This document shows positions 27,933-37,178 of a stretch of 64,000 bases of DNA, piece by piece. The stretch's first letter is position 1; every line of letters begins with the position of its first letter. The stretch comes from Carpediemonas membranifera. Its lineage: Eukaryota > Fornicata. Under the pieces are notes generated by a model, which saw only the letters and a program-made list of their open reading frames with translations, did no database searches and was not told where the DNA came from. The translations under genes and the position numbers were made by a program. Location: positions 620,001 to 684,000 of the forward strand of contig JAHDYR010000007.1 of assembly GCA_019828565.1 (NCBI GenBank). Direction: 5' to 3'.

Positions 27933-30711
27933 CTACTCCTTGGCCCTCTTGGTGACAGTGAAGCTGTCCGATGTCACATGGCCCCCGGACCTCTGACGCT
28001 CTCTGAGCTTCCGCTTGAGGCTCACAGGCCCTTTGAGACCTATGGTCATCGAGGTCGACGGCGGTGCGAGCTTCTGAATGGCAATGGACTTGGCGCGACC
28101 CGTCATCGCAGACAGCGGCGCCTGGGTCCTTTTGAGTAAATCAAACGGCGCTGGGTCAGGTGCCCTCACGTTGCCCCACCGGTCGACCGGCTTGGACAGC
28201 TTGTTGGCCGCGAGCTGCAGCATGTTGGCGCCTCTGCTGTTGCGGTAACAGCGACGGAGCTCACTGATGGGTTTCGGACCGAACTCGATGGGCTTGTACT
28301 CGAACGCGACTGTGCTATCGACGAAGTACGGCTGCACGCGTCCCCCGCCGACCTCGCGGTGCAAGGTCCCTGGGAAGATCGCGTAAGCGTCGTCCAGGGC
28401 CATCGGGTAGATGTAGTTCGCCATCATCTCGCCGCTGGACGTGTCGATGAACTCCCGCGGCACGGTGAGGCGGCGCATGTACCCGTGGAGGCTGGGGGGG
28501 CGATCAGGGTCCAGCGGGCCCCACTCGGCCGGTATGTCGAGGGCCGTCTGCCGCATGAGGACGATGGGGATGCCGCGGACGTTGCGGGCGGCCTCCTCAG
28601 GGGTGAGCGTGGCTCTGAGCTGAGCTTCCTTCGCCTTGAGCGCCTCCCTCTCGATAAACGGCAGCAGCGCCAGTGCCTGCCACTCGAAACGCGCTCCGTT
28701 CCTGTCGAGGGTGAAGTTGTTGGGGTAGAACTGCCGCAGGACACCCGTGGCGTCGACCATGGCGCCGTAGTACTGCCCGGGGAGGGTGTTCCTCGCCGTG
28801 TACGGCGGCAGCACGCTCAGCAGCTGCTCGAACGGCAGGGGCGCGTTCTCCGAGTCGCCCGCCTCCTCAGGGAACAACAGGGCGTTCGTCCCGTCCTCGT
28901 TGCACCACAGCTTCCGTTCTGTGATGAGGTCCAGGTCCGACATGAGGGGGGCGTAGTGGTAGGGGAAGAACCACTCCCACGACGCCACGCGACGGTGGTA
29001 GTAGGAGAACACCCACTGCAACCCCCTGGCGTATTCCCGTAAAAGGTTGTCCCGGTAGGATTCGAACTCGGGACTACGGGTGTTCCAGCCAAACTTGGCC
29101 TGGTAGTAGCGGACCTGCCAGTCCTTCGTGCCGTACCGCACTGGCTCGTCGACGTAGTGGTTGGCGTACAGGTCGTCCGGGGCGTCTACGTCCACCGTGC
29201 ATGGGTAGACGGGCTCGCCGTTCGGCTGCAGCTCGATCTCGGCCCCGAGGTTCCGGGTCTTGCCCGCGAGAGCGTCGTACAACGCCTTATTCGCTTGCTT
29301 CTCGCCCTCTGGGGTGATACCGAGCTCCTTGAGTTTCCGCACTTTAGGGTCCTGCCCCGCCTGCTTGGCCTCGAACCCCCGCCCCTGCTTGTAACCCGTG
29401 ACAATCTTCTTGACGTGCTCCTCCTCGACAAGTGTGAGGCCCTTGAGCATCCCCGCCATCTTGTCGAATCTGATTTGACCGTTCGCGGTGATATACGGAT
29501 CAGTGCCGATGGCGTCCTGGAGGTAAGCAGAGTATAGGTTGACCAGCGTGCCCACAGCCCCGCTACGGATGTCCAGGCCTGGGATGTGGGGCAGGAAATC
29601 ATTACCCGACATGAAGCAAAGGAGCACGAAGTCGTCGAGGATTCGCTCAAAGTCGAAGCCTGGGCGATCGCCGTTGTCCAGGAGCTTGCCGAACTCCTTC
29701 TCGAGGTACTGCCGGAAGACCCACACGTGCATGAACTGGAAGGCCTGTGTGAAGCAGAGACGCTGCTTCGCCCCGGAGGACGGCGGGTTGAAGTCGCAGC
29801 TGCCGTCAGTGTGGCCCATGCGACCGCACCGACCGCATTTGTGGCGTCCGCGGTCGAACACGACCTCTCGGATGATCGAGAAGTTCGGCTCATGCGAGGC
29901 AAGCGAGAGGAAGATGAGATCGGCGTCCATGCCGTAGATGCAGTGCCTCTGCACCGCGGGGGAGTCAGTCTGGCTCCTCTGCCGGCGTATGTGCTCGAAT
30001 ATCTTATGCTCTCCCTCACCAGGCACGGAAGCGTCCGACAAGATCACAGTTACGCCCCGCCACTGTTCGGACGTCGACAGCTTATACCTGATGTAGATCT
30101 CAAGGGCCTGGCTCAGATTACACAGGAACTCCGTGCCTGGAGTGATCACGTTGGAGTCGCGGCTGGACTTTTTGCTCCACTCCTCCGGCAGGTCGATGCC
30201 TCGGGCGGTGCAGGCCTCCTGGACCTTCAGCTTCATGCGCTTGTTTTGCTGTGACTCCTGGGCTGCTACGAACCGCCTGGCCCGCTGCTGGTTCATCTTG
30301 GCCCGGGGAGCAGGGCCGTCTACCGCCATGTAGACCAGTTTGCGGGGCTTGACGATGCCGAATAGACGGTCAACGTAGAGAAAGACTTCCTGGAACACCT
30401 CGGCGTCAGTCTTGGGGGCAAGCTCCTTGAATTCATTCTCGGGGTGGAAGCATGGATGAATGAGCCCGTTCATGTCGAGGTAGAGGGCGTCATAGTGCTC
30501 GGGGCGGCCGTTACGCTCGGGGAGGTTCTTCTGTTGGTCCCATATTCGAGGATCGCTGTCAAATGGGCGCGTCCAGGATGTCGCTCCGGGCGCCATGATG
30601 TGCTGGTCTTCTACAGCATCTTCAACGCAAGCTGGGTATCTATCCAGCAGCCATCTGCGTAAAGGTGTCTAAATGAGCTGAAACGTACTTGAAGAATGCG
30701 GGAACGCCCAT
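27933..30711 (-). CDS. XRN2: 5'-3' exoribonuclease XRN2/Rat1 (two exons)
   Basis: Exon 1 is only 23 nt (30689-30711) and encodes MGVPAFF plus two bases. Exon 2 (27933-30654) begins WLLDRYPACVEDAVEDQHI, restoring the invariant XRN start, for 914 residues in total. Active-site blocks are intact (DALYLDMNGLIHPCFHPE, VYMAVDGPAPRAKMNQQRARRF, LSDASVPGEGEHKI, IYGMDADLIFLSLASHEPNF, FMSGNDFLPHIP). A CCHC zinc knuckle (CGRCGRMGHTDGSC) is typical of nuclear Xrn2/Rat1 rather than Xrn1. The enzyme degrades 5'-monophosphate RNA in the nucleus, in transcription termination and rRNA processing. A basic C-terminal tail with KRKLRERQR may serve nuclear import. Confidence 0.96.
30655..30688 (-). other. 34-nt spliceosomal intron in XRN2
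   Basis: Starts GTACGT and ends TTTACGCAG on the coding strand. Removing it joins MGVPAFFK to WLLDRYP, the universally conserved XRN N terminus, so the boundaries are well supported. Confidence 0.92.
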
Positions 30712-30957
30712 TAGAGAGCGTGAATCAGCAGGTGGGCGGCGTTGAGTCGCCTGAGTCGAGCATGATAAGGAGCCAGCACTGGAACGGCCCTGGATGAACG
30801 ACGATCATGCCTGCCTGCCCAACCACGCATGCTATAGCCAGTACCAGGGCTCATTTTAGTGTAGCGATACTCTACCTTCCATTCAACAGAACAAAGCCCA
30901 TACGCTTTAAGAAACGACAATCGAATCGTCGCGCCACATATTACCCTCACCGGCCGC

Positions 30958-31566
30958 TCATGTTCTCATCTCGATCCACCTGTACTCACCGTACTCCTGG
31001 TAGTCCGCCTGCATGTGCCACTCGCTCATGCTGAACCTCACAGCCGTCGGGCTGAGCTGGAAGCCCTCGCACGTGAGGATAGCGCTGTCGTTAATGATCT
31101 TAGCGGCTATGTAGTCCGGTATGTGGATGTCTGAGTGCATAACATGGACGAAGCGGTGTACCAGCGAGTTGAGCACCTTCTCGGAGGGAATAACAGCGAC
31201 TGGGGTCGATTCGTCGCCAAGCTTCAAGCGGTATGTGTGGTCTGTCCGCACGTGTAGGAGCTGGGCGATATCGACGTACTCGCCGCGGGCTAGGGCGAAG
31301 TCAAGCGGGTGCCAGCACATTGAAGCAAGGGAAACGAGCTCCCGGATCTCAAGAATAGTATGGTCTGTATGCCGCTCAATCAAGTCGACGATCCCGATGT
31401 GCTGCTTTTCAGCTACTATGAAGGCAACAGCAGAATCGACAGAAACAGTCGCGCCATCGATACACACAAAGCGCTCGCGAATAAATGACTCATTTGGGTT
31501 TGCTGATGGAACAAAGCGACGAAACTCTGTCTCCTTGAGCGGAACTGGCTTAATTGCGCAGTTCAT
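30958..31566 (-). CDS. unknown 202-residue protein
   Basis: Open frame from ATG 31564-31566, beginning MNCAIKPVPLKETEFRRF. It has mixed alpha/beta character (RFVCIDGATVSVDSAVAFIVAE, EIRELVSLASMCWHPLDFA, VLNSLVHRFVHVMHSDIHIPDYIAAKIINDSA; the last two blocks span about residues 78-95 and 143-172). Codon usage and composition look coding, and it has no low-complexity sequence. I do not recognise the family. No signal peptide or membrane segment is present. Confidence 0.65.
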   Translation of the reverse strand: MNCAIKPVPLKETEFRRFVPSANPNESFIRERFVCIDGATVSVDSAVAFIVAEKQHIGIVDLIERHTDHTILEIRELVSLASMCWHPLDFALARGEYVDIAQLLHVRTDHTYRLKLGDESTPVAVIPSEKVLNSLVHRFVHVMHSDIHIPDYIAAKIINDSAILTCEGFQLSPTAVRFSMSEWHMQADYQEYGEYRWIEMRT

Positions 31567-31683
31567 TTCTTGTCGATGTCGTCGTGTCGGCAAAACTGCT
31601 CCAGCCCATCTCTCGGCCGCTGAGCTCCACCCATCCCAACCCGCATACAACCGTCCCTAACCGGCAATTTACAATAAACCCCA

Positions 31684-32787
31684 CTAGCTCCTGGTCATCA
31701 CTTGAACCACGTCCTCGTCGGCCAACAGGTGGTCCCGCCCAACCTTCTGCGGCTGGTGCTTCACACTGCAGCCCCACACATACGCATAGTTGAACACGTC
31801 CATCATATCCTTGTGAATCCCCTGGCAAATGTTCGTCGTTGTTGCACCCGAACGAAGAATGACCGGCTCGTCAAGATCAGGCTGCTGTCCCCTGGGCTTG
31901 GTGTATACGCGGACCAGGCCTAGGTTGCGCCATATGAGGGCAAGGAGATACTGAAGGTTCATCTTGTTCGTGACGGACGTGCAGATCGAGAACGGCTGGC
32001 GCGAGAAGTAATCCACGGCGTCGATGCTGACGTTATCAATCTTATTGTACACGTAAACGCACGGCATGTAAACCCGGTTGCCCTCGAGCACGTCAATCAG
32101 CTGATCAACGGTCGCATCCTCTCTGAACAGCACGTGTGCGTGGTGGCACTTGTGCTCATGGCTCAGGATGTTCTTCACCATGTGCTCAGTGACGTGGGTG
32201 AGCGGCACAGTGCTCGTGAACTTGATCCCGCCAGTCTTCTTGATGTCGATCGTGATGTCCGGGGGCCTCGTGTTGAGACGAATGCCCATGGTCTCCAGCT
32301 CGTGGGTGAGGAGGCGGCGCTGGGTGTCACCCTTCGCGGCGTCCATGACCATGAGGACGAGGTCGGCGGTGCGGGCGGTGGAAATGACCTGACGGCCACG
32401 GCCCTTGCCCACGGCGGCGCCCTCGATGATACCGGGGAGATCAAGGAGCTGGATCTTGGCCCCATTGATGTACAGGTTGCCGGGAACAGCTGTCAGGGTG
32501 GTGAACTCGTAGGCGGCGGCCTCGGACTCCGTCTCCGTGAGGGTGTTGAGGAGCGAACTCTTGCCAACGGACGGGAAACCTACAAGAGCAACCCTAGCAC
32601 TGCCACTTTTCATCACATCGAAGGACAGGCCGTAGCCCTTGGTCTTTTGGGAGCTTTCGTCAAGCAACTGGGTCCTCAAGCGAGCTAGCTTGCCCTTGAG
32701 GAGGCCAATGTGATACTCTGTGGCTTTGTTGTACTGAGTACGGGCTATTTCAGCCTCAATGTCCTTGATTTTCTCTGCCACGCCCAT
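31684..32787 (-). CDS. DRG2: developmentally regulated GTP-binding protein, DRG2 type
   Basis: A 367-residue Obg/DRG GTPase. G1 is GFPSVGKSS, then TLTAVPG, and G3 is DLPGIIEGAAVGKGRGRQV. The inserted S5D2L-like segment carries TRPPDITIDIKKTGGIKF, followed by YNKID as G4. The C-terminal TGS domain has KPRGQQPDLDEPVILRSGATT and VWGCSVKHQPQKVG. FDVMKSGSARV before G1 is the DRG2 rather than DRG1 form. DRGs bind ribosomes with a DFRP partner (Rwdd1/Gir2 for DRG2). The longest frame starts at TTG; the ATG is at 32785-32787. Confidence 0.95.
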   Translation of the reverse strand: MGVAEKIKDIEAEIARTQYNKATEYHIGLLKGKLARLRTQLLDESSQKTKGYGLSFDVMKSGSARVALVGFPSVGKSSLLNTLTETESEAAAYEFTTLTAVPGNLYINGAKIQLLDLPGIIEGAAVGKGRGRQVISTARTADLVLMVMDAAKGDTQRRLLTHELETMGIRLNTRPPDITIDIKKTGGIKFTSTVPLTHVTEHMVKNILSHEHKCHHAHVLFREDATVDQLIDVLEGNRVYMPCVYVYNKIDNVSIDAVDYFSRQPFSICTSVTNKMNLQYLLALIWRNLGLVRVYTKPRGQQPDLDEPVILRSGATTTNICQGIHKDMMDVFNYAYVWGCSVKHQPQKVGRDHLLADEDVVQVMTRS

Positions 32788-32916
32788 CTGTTGCAAAGAG
32801 TTATATTTCCGATTTACTGTACCATAAGTGGACCCGTTGCAGGCTCAGAGTCCATATCGCACATATTCGCAGTTGCCTGGTCTGTTCACACTGCCAGGCC
32901 AGTCACCTCGGCTTTA

Positions 32917-33561
32917 TTAGACGTCCGTGCCGAAATACCTGTCGCCGAAGTCGCCGATACCAGGGCAGATGTACTTGCGCTCGTCGAGCCCGTCATCGAT
33001 CTCGCCAGTGACGACGCGGATCTTAGGGAAAGCGCTGCAGAAGGCGCCGATGCCCTCTGGGCACGAGATGAGGTTGACGAAGATGATGTGCTCTTCCTTC
33101 ACGCCGTGGTCGAGCAGGACCTTTACCGCCGCCATGGCGGACCCGCCGGTGGCGAGCATGGGGTCGAGGAGCAGACAGTGCCGGTTGGCGACATCCTTGG
33201 GAAGCTTCTCGTAGATCAGGACGGGAAGGGCGGTCTCCTCGTCGCGCTGGATGAGGATCTTGCCGATGCGGACATCCTGGATGATGTTTGACAGGGCCTT
33301 CTCCATCGACTCGCCGGCACGAACGATCGGCACGCCGCAAATGTCGCAGACGAACTCTGCTCCGACGTATGGAAGGCCGAGCGGCGTGGTGATAGTCTTC
33401 TCGCGGAAGGGAAGCTTCGCTAGCGCCGCCTCAACGAGCATAGTGATCACACGATTACTATCGAAGATGAACTTGCGTCTACTGGTCTCACTGCTTCTGA
33501 TGGAGGCGAAAAGGGCACGAACCTGCCCATTGGACGGGAGGACCTCGACGTTGGGATGCAT
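32917..33561 (-). CDS. UPRT: uracil phosphoribosyltransferase
   Basis: A 214-residue enzyme making UMP from uracil and PRPP in pyrimidine salvage. The PRPP-binding loop LLDPMLATGGSAMAAV is intact, as are VPIVRAGESME (oxyanion/PPi loop), the Tyr flap region YEKLPKDVANRH and the uracil-binding C terminus CPGIGDFGDRYFGTD. Length matches the bacterial and protist enzyme. There is no fusion to uridine kinase. ATG at 33559-33561. Confidence 0.97.
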   Translation of the reverse strand: MHPNVEVLPSNGQVRALFASIRSSETSRRKFIFDSNRVITMLVEAALAKLPFREKTITTPLGLPYVGAEFVCDICGVPIVRAGESMEKALSNIIQDVRIGKILIQRDEETALPVLIYEKLPKDVANRHCLLLDPMLATGGSAMAAVKVLLDHGVKEEHIIFVNLISCPEGIGAFCSAFPKIRVVTGEIDDGLDERKYICPGIGDFGDRYFGTDV

Positions 33562-33740
33562 CTGCAGATTAATTTCGAATTTTAGGAGATACGGCGAGGA
33601 TCTCAGCAGTTTAAGCTCAGAATGACGCGCGCCCTCATCATCCGCCTCCCACCTTGAGCGTCAGAAAGTGAGTAACCCAAACACCGCACTCCAGGTTGAC
33701 CTCACAATTGGGAAGACGAGCTTAAGCCAGTTTAACCAGT

Positions 33741-35468
33741 TCACTGGAAACTCCCTCTGACAACGCTGTGCACAGTTTCCTCGAGGTCAGCCACATACTC
33801 CTCCACGGAAGGCACGTCCACCAGCCCATCCGACGTTAAACTGCACGTTCGAGTCACATCGAGTCCAGCCAAAAACTTCCGATCGTGTGAAACGATGATC
33901 ACTGTGCCTTCAAATGCGTTGGCAGAGGCCATAACCTCTGTGACGGCCTCTGTGTCCAGGTGGTTCGAAGGCTCGTCCAGCACGAGGACGTTTACCCTCC
34001 TCATCGACAACAGTGCCAGAATCAGCCTGGCCCTGGCCCCAGGGTTCATCTGGGCGATCGGCGCGTCCATCTGGTGCAGTGTGAGGCCGTAGCTCAAAGC
34101 CCGGCTGCCGCCTTCGAGCCTGCCCAGCCCCGTCACCGCGCAGATATGGTCTCGGGGCGACAAGTTCCTCGGCAGCGTCTGGTGCTCCTGCATGAGGTTC
34201 CCGAGCCGCAACTCGCGGCCGACTGAGACAGACCCTGCGAGAGGGGGGATGGCGCCGACCATGGTCTTGAGAAGGGTGCTCTTCCCGACCCCGTTGAACC
34301 CGATGATCGCAATACGTTCGCCGTAGTTGATCCGGGCCGAGATCTTTGGAAGTGGAAGTTTGATTTCCTCTTCCGTATCTGGATTGAATCCAATCTCGAT
34401 ATTATCCAAGATTATCGTCGAATCAAATCCGCTGCTTTTGATTGGCCTCAGGTTCAGCTTCAGGGGCACATGGTCGACAACGGCCTCAACCTTCTCCTCG
34501 GAATCTCTCAAAACCTGGATCGCCGAAGCTTTCTTGAACGATCGACCAGATCTTTCCCGTTTGAAGTCACGCAGGAGTGTGTCATGGTCTGTGCCCTCGT
34601 ATCGCGTGCCGGCTGCGGCCTTGTGCTTGAGATTGTCAGCGACGGCTGTGAGTCGAGCGTGTCTCTTCTGCTGCGCATTAAAAGCAGCACGCTGGTGCTC
34701 TTTCGCGAGCTCCTTGGCCGCCATGTAGTCTGAATAAGCCGCACCCGACACCGCGAGGCCCTTGGTGAGGCAATCGATCTCCCACACTCTGTTGCAGACA
34801 GCGTCGAGGAAAGCAGTGTCGTGCGAGACGATGATGCAGGTCTTGCCGCAGGATAGCACGGTCTCTTGGAGCCATAGGATGCTGGGCAGGTCAAGGTGGT
34901 TTGTTGGTTCGTCCAGTAGTACGAGATCAATGCTCGGGCGACGCAGCGCGAGGGCTAGGAAGGCGCGGTGGGCGCAGCCGGGGGAGAGCTGGTTGATGGG
35001 TGTCTCGGCGTAGTTCGCTATGTCCCAGCTAAGCGCCTTGCCCGCGCGAACGTTCAGCTCTCGCCACGCCTCCTCCTCTTCGACCGCAGTGCCGCTCCCG
35101 TCGTCCATGGCCACCACCGTGTCAAGGAGCTCCTGCACAGACATCTCTAGCAGCTCTTTCTCATCGTCCGCGATGTCTGGGAAGAGTGCGCTCCAGGCCA
35201 GGGTGTCTTGAGGTACGTGGACAACGGCATCGCCCGCAGGATGGCTCGTCAGACGGCCGCTGATCTTTCCTGATGTTAATGTCCAATATGGGGCTGTTTC
35301 TGCGTTGTCATTCGAACAGGACTGGCGTATGATGTCCATCATCGTGCTTTTCCCAGAAGAATTTGGCCCTACGAGGCCTACACGCTCACCTTCGGTCAGA
35401 ATGAAAGAGGCCGAATCAAGCAAGGTGCTGGAAGCAACACTAATGGAGACTGAAGCAAACCGAAGCAT
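33741..35468 (-). CDS. ABC-F family ATPase with atypical signature motifs
   Basis: A 575-residue protein with two ABC cassettes and no membrane helices. Cassette 1: Walker A GPNSSGKST, Walker B LVLLDEPTNHLD. Cassette 2: Walker A GFNGVGKST, Walker B VLVLDEPSNHLD. The linker (about 255-340) is basic and helical with KRERSGRSFKKA. ABC-F proteins act on ribosomes in translation or its quality control. The signature LSGGQ is degenerate in both halves (QLSPGCAHRA and MNPGARARL), which is unusual though the Gly after Pro is kept. Both Walker B glutamates are present, so hydrolysis remains plausible. ATG at 35466-35468. Confidence 0.88.
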   Translation of the reverse strand: MLRFASVSISVASSTLLDSASFILTEGERVGLVGPNSSGKSTMMDIIRQSCSNDNAETAPYWTLTSGKISGRLTSHPAGDAVVHVPQDTLAWSALFPDIADDEKELLEMSVQELLDTVVAMDDGSGTAVEEEEAWRELNVRAGKALSWDIANYAETPINQLSPGCAHRAFLALALRRPSIDLVLLDEPTNHLDLPSILWLQETVLSCGKTCIIVSHDTAFLDAVCNRVWEIDCLTKGLAVSGAAYSDYMAAKELAKEHQRAAFNAQQKRHARLTAVADNLKHKAAAGTRYEGTDHDTLLRDFKRERSGRSFKKASAIQVLRDSEEKVEAVVDHVPLKLNLRPIKSSGFDSTIILDNIEIGFNPDTEEEIKLPLPKISARINYGERIAIIGFNGVGKSTLLKTMVGAIPPLAGSVSVGRELRLGNLMQEHQTLPRNLSPRDHICAVTGLGRLEGGSRALSYGLTLHQMDAPIAQMNPGARARLILALLSMRRVNVLVLDEPSNHLDTEAVTEVMASANAFEGTVIIVSHDRKFLAGLDVTRTCSLTSDGLVDVPSVEEYVADLEETVHSVVRGSFQ

Positions 35469-35629
35469 TTCTGTCTGTGACTTGTGTGTGCGAGTTCGGA
35501 TCTACTCGTCATGGGTACGACTTCGCGAGTCACGTGTTGACCGTTCTTGAAACTATGTCATTCATTCTGTCGCTGTTACCCTAGTATCCGACCCAGATCA
35601 GCAAGTCCTTTATTGTTGCGCCAGTCTGG

Positions 35630-36046
35630 TCACACAATGCCGTTGATGACGTCGAGGTGACTGAACGGGTCGAGGTCCTCCTCGGCCCCGAGACGCCCGC
35701 TGGCCCTGACATTGCTGTGAGGGAGCACCACGTCCTCTGAAAATCCTCCTTGTTCACGTACCGGAGCCCGGATTGGACGCTTCCCATGCTTGGCAAGCCA
35801 ATTAAATGCGGCGTCGTCTGCTATCTTGGATGCGTTTGCGCTATTCTCGCCGAGAACTGGCTTCTCGTCATATCCAAAGGAAAATCGGTCCTTGCCCTCG
35901 TGAACGAACGCGGCATCATTTGCCTTCGGCACATTAAACGAATCTGTGCTTGTGTTATAGAAATAGAAGCTTCCAACAACGCCAGATTGATCCAAAAGAT
36001 CCATTGCTTTCTGGGAGCTCTCCGGCGTCGGTTTTTTGATAATCAA
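35630..36046 (-). CDS. unknown protein, 5' end unresolved
   Basis: The open frame encodes at least 138 residues with protein-like composition: GRPYVNTPNEANHLIIKK, SGVVGSFYFYNTSTDSF, NWLAKHGKRPIRAPVREQ and a C-terminal DLDPFSHLDVINGIV. No ATG lies between the in-frame stop at 36134-36136 and Met at 36002-36004, and coding-like sequence starts before that Met. A short 5' exon is therefore likely, but no donor and acceptor matching the local consensus could be placed. The listed start (36046) is a TTG. The peptide style, with Tyr/Asn/Pro motifs and no domain, resembles small axonemal inner proteins, but that is only an impression. Confidence 0.5.
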   Translation of the reverse strand: MIIKKPTPESSQKAMDLLDQSGVVGSFYFYNTSTDSFNVPKANDAAFVHEGKDRFSFGYDEKPVLGENSANASKIADDAAFNWLAKHGKRPIRAPVREQGGFSEDVVLPHSNVRASGRLGAEEDLDPFSHLDVINGIV

Positions 36047-36383
36047 ATGATTAGCTTCATTCGGTGTGTTTACATAAGGCCTGCCAGTAGCTCTTGCTGT
36101 TGCCTTCGGTGAGCAAGGCGGCTGCGAGGTTAGTTAGGCAGTTGCTGCAGCGAGGGGTTCGCCGCTTGCCTTTTGATGAACTCCGAAGTTGCCCCGGGCT
36201 AGGCCCGCAGCGAGTTAGCTTCATTCGGCTGAAGTTCCAAGCCCAACAACACGGATGTTTACAATCAGCACCTCAACGGCAGAACTACTTCAACCCCAAC
36301 GGCAGTGTGTCTCCGCCATGGCCACCGCACTTTAAGACACACGGCCGGCACATGAACCCAAATCCGGCATCAACAGTCCGATT

Positions 36384-36998
36384 TTATTCCTCCGAATCGT
36401 CACTAAACGAGTGCGCCGTCTCGAACGACTCATTGCTTGCATCACTCTCCAATATCATCAAAGACTCCACAGCATCGTCAGTATGCCCATGCGGGCCTCC
36501 CGCGTCAATATCTGACCCCGACTGCGTGTGCTGGCCGAGGGGTGGGCCTGTAAACGCCATGGTCACTCCTGTGGGCGGCGGGGTGGGCGGGTTGGGGGGA
36601 GCTCGGTGGGGTGGGCACTCTAGGTCGCGCATTTTGGCGATACTGCGCATACTCCTGGAGCAAGAGAGGCACACCAGCCCGCCTACGACAATTGTGGGGA
36701 TGCACACACAGCCGCAGGAGATGATGAGGGCGCCTGCAGCAATGAATGCGATGATCACTTCAGAACGTTCATACCACGTCGTAGATGTGCTAGCTCCCTG
36801 CAACAGCGCCTCGTCGGCCTGAGCTAGGGAGATTTTTGGGTGGTTATGGCCATCCATTTGAGGTGATGGAATCGACGCAAAGCGGCGGTGATTATCAACA
36901 TGAGATAATATGAGATGTGTAGATTGTGCTTTCTGCGGCAGGTGTTCTGCAGAAGCGCCCATTGCACAAAGCAGCATGATCACCAACAGAGCTGACAT
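36384..36998 (-). CDS. small type I membrane protein, unknown
   Basis: 204 residues from ATG 36996-36998. A signal peptide (SALLVIMLLCAMGASA) is followed by a short luminal region of about 70 residues. One membrane helix comes next (VIIAFIAAGALIISCGCVCIPTIVVGGLVCL, residues about 92-122) with a Cys-rich cytosolic border (CGCVC, CLSCSR) that could be palmitoylated. A Pro-rich and Ser/Asp-rich tail (PPNPPTPPP, SDASNESFETAHSFSDDSEE) completes it. The frame extends further upstream with charged sequence that would bury the signal peptide, so I use this Met. The gene at 50737-51279 has the same architecture but no obvious sequence match. Confidence 0.65.
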   Translation of the reverse strand: MSALLVIMLLCAMGASAEHLPQKAQSTHLILSHVDNHRRFASIPSPQMDGHNHPKISLAQADEALLQGASTSTTWYERSEVIIAFIAAGALIISCGCVCIPTIVVGGLVCLSCSRSMRSIAKMRDLECPPHRAPPNPPTPPPTGVTMAFTGPPLGQHTQSGSDIDAGGPHGHTDDAVESLMILESDASNESFETAHSFSDDSEE

Positions 36999-37178
36999 CG
37001 AAAAGGCGCCATGCGAAAAACTATGGCGACACGCTGGTTGAAAACAACCCCTGAACATCCATATCCAATCTCTGCGTGTTTCGCAGAGAAAACCCGACAT
37101 TCAGTTGTTGGAAAGATAGTGCCGGTCGATCTGCGGGAAATCGAGTCAATCTCCAGCCCCCAAGATCTATTTAACACC

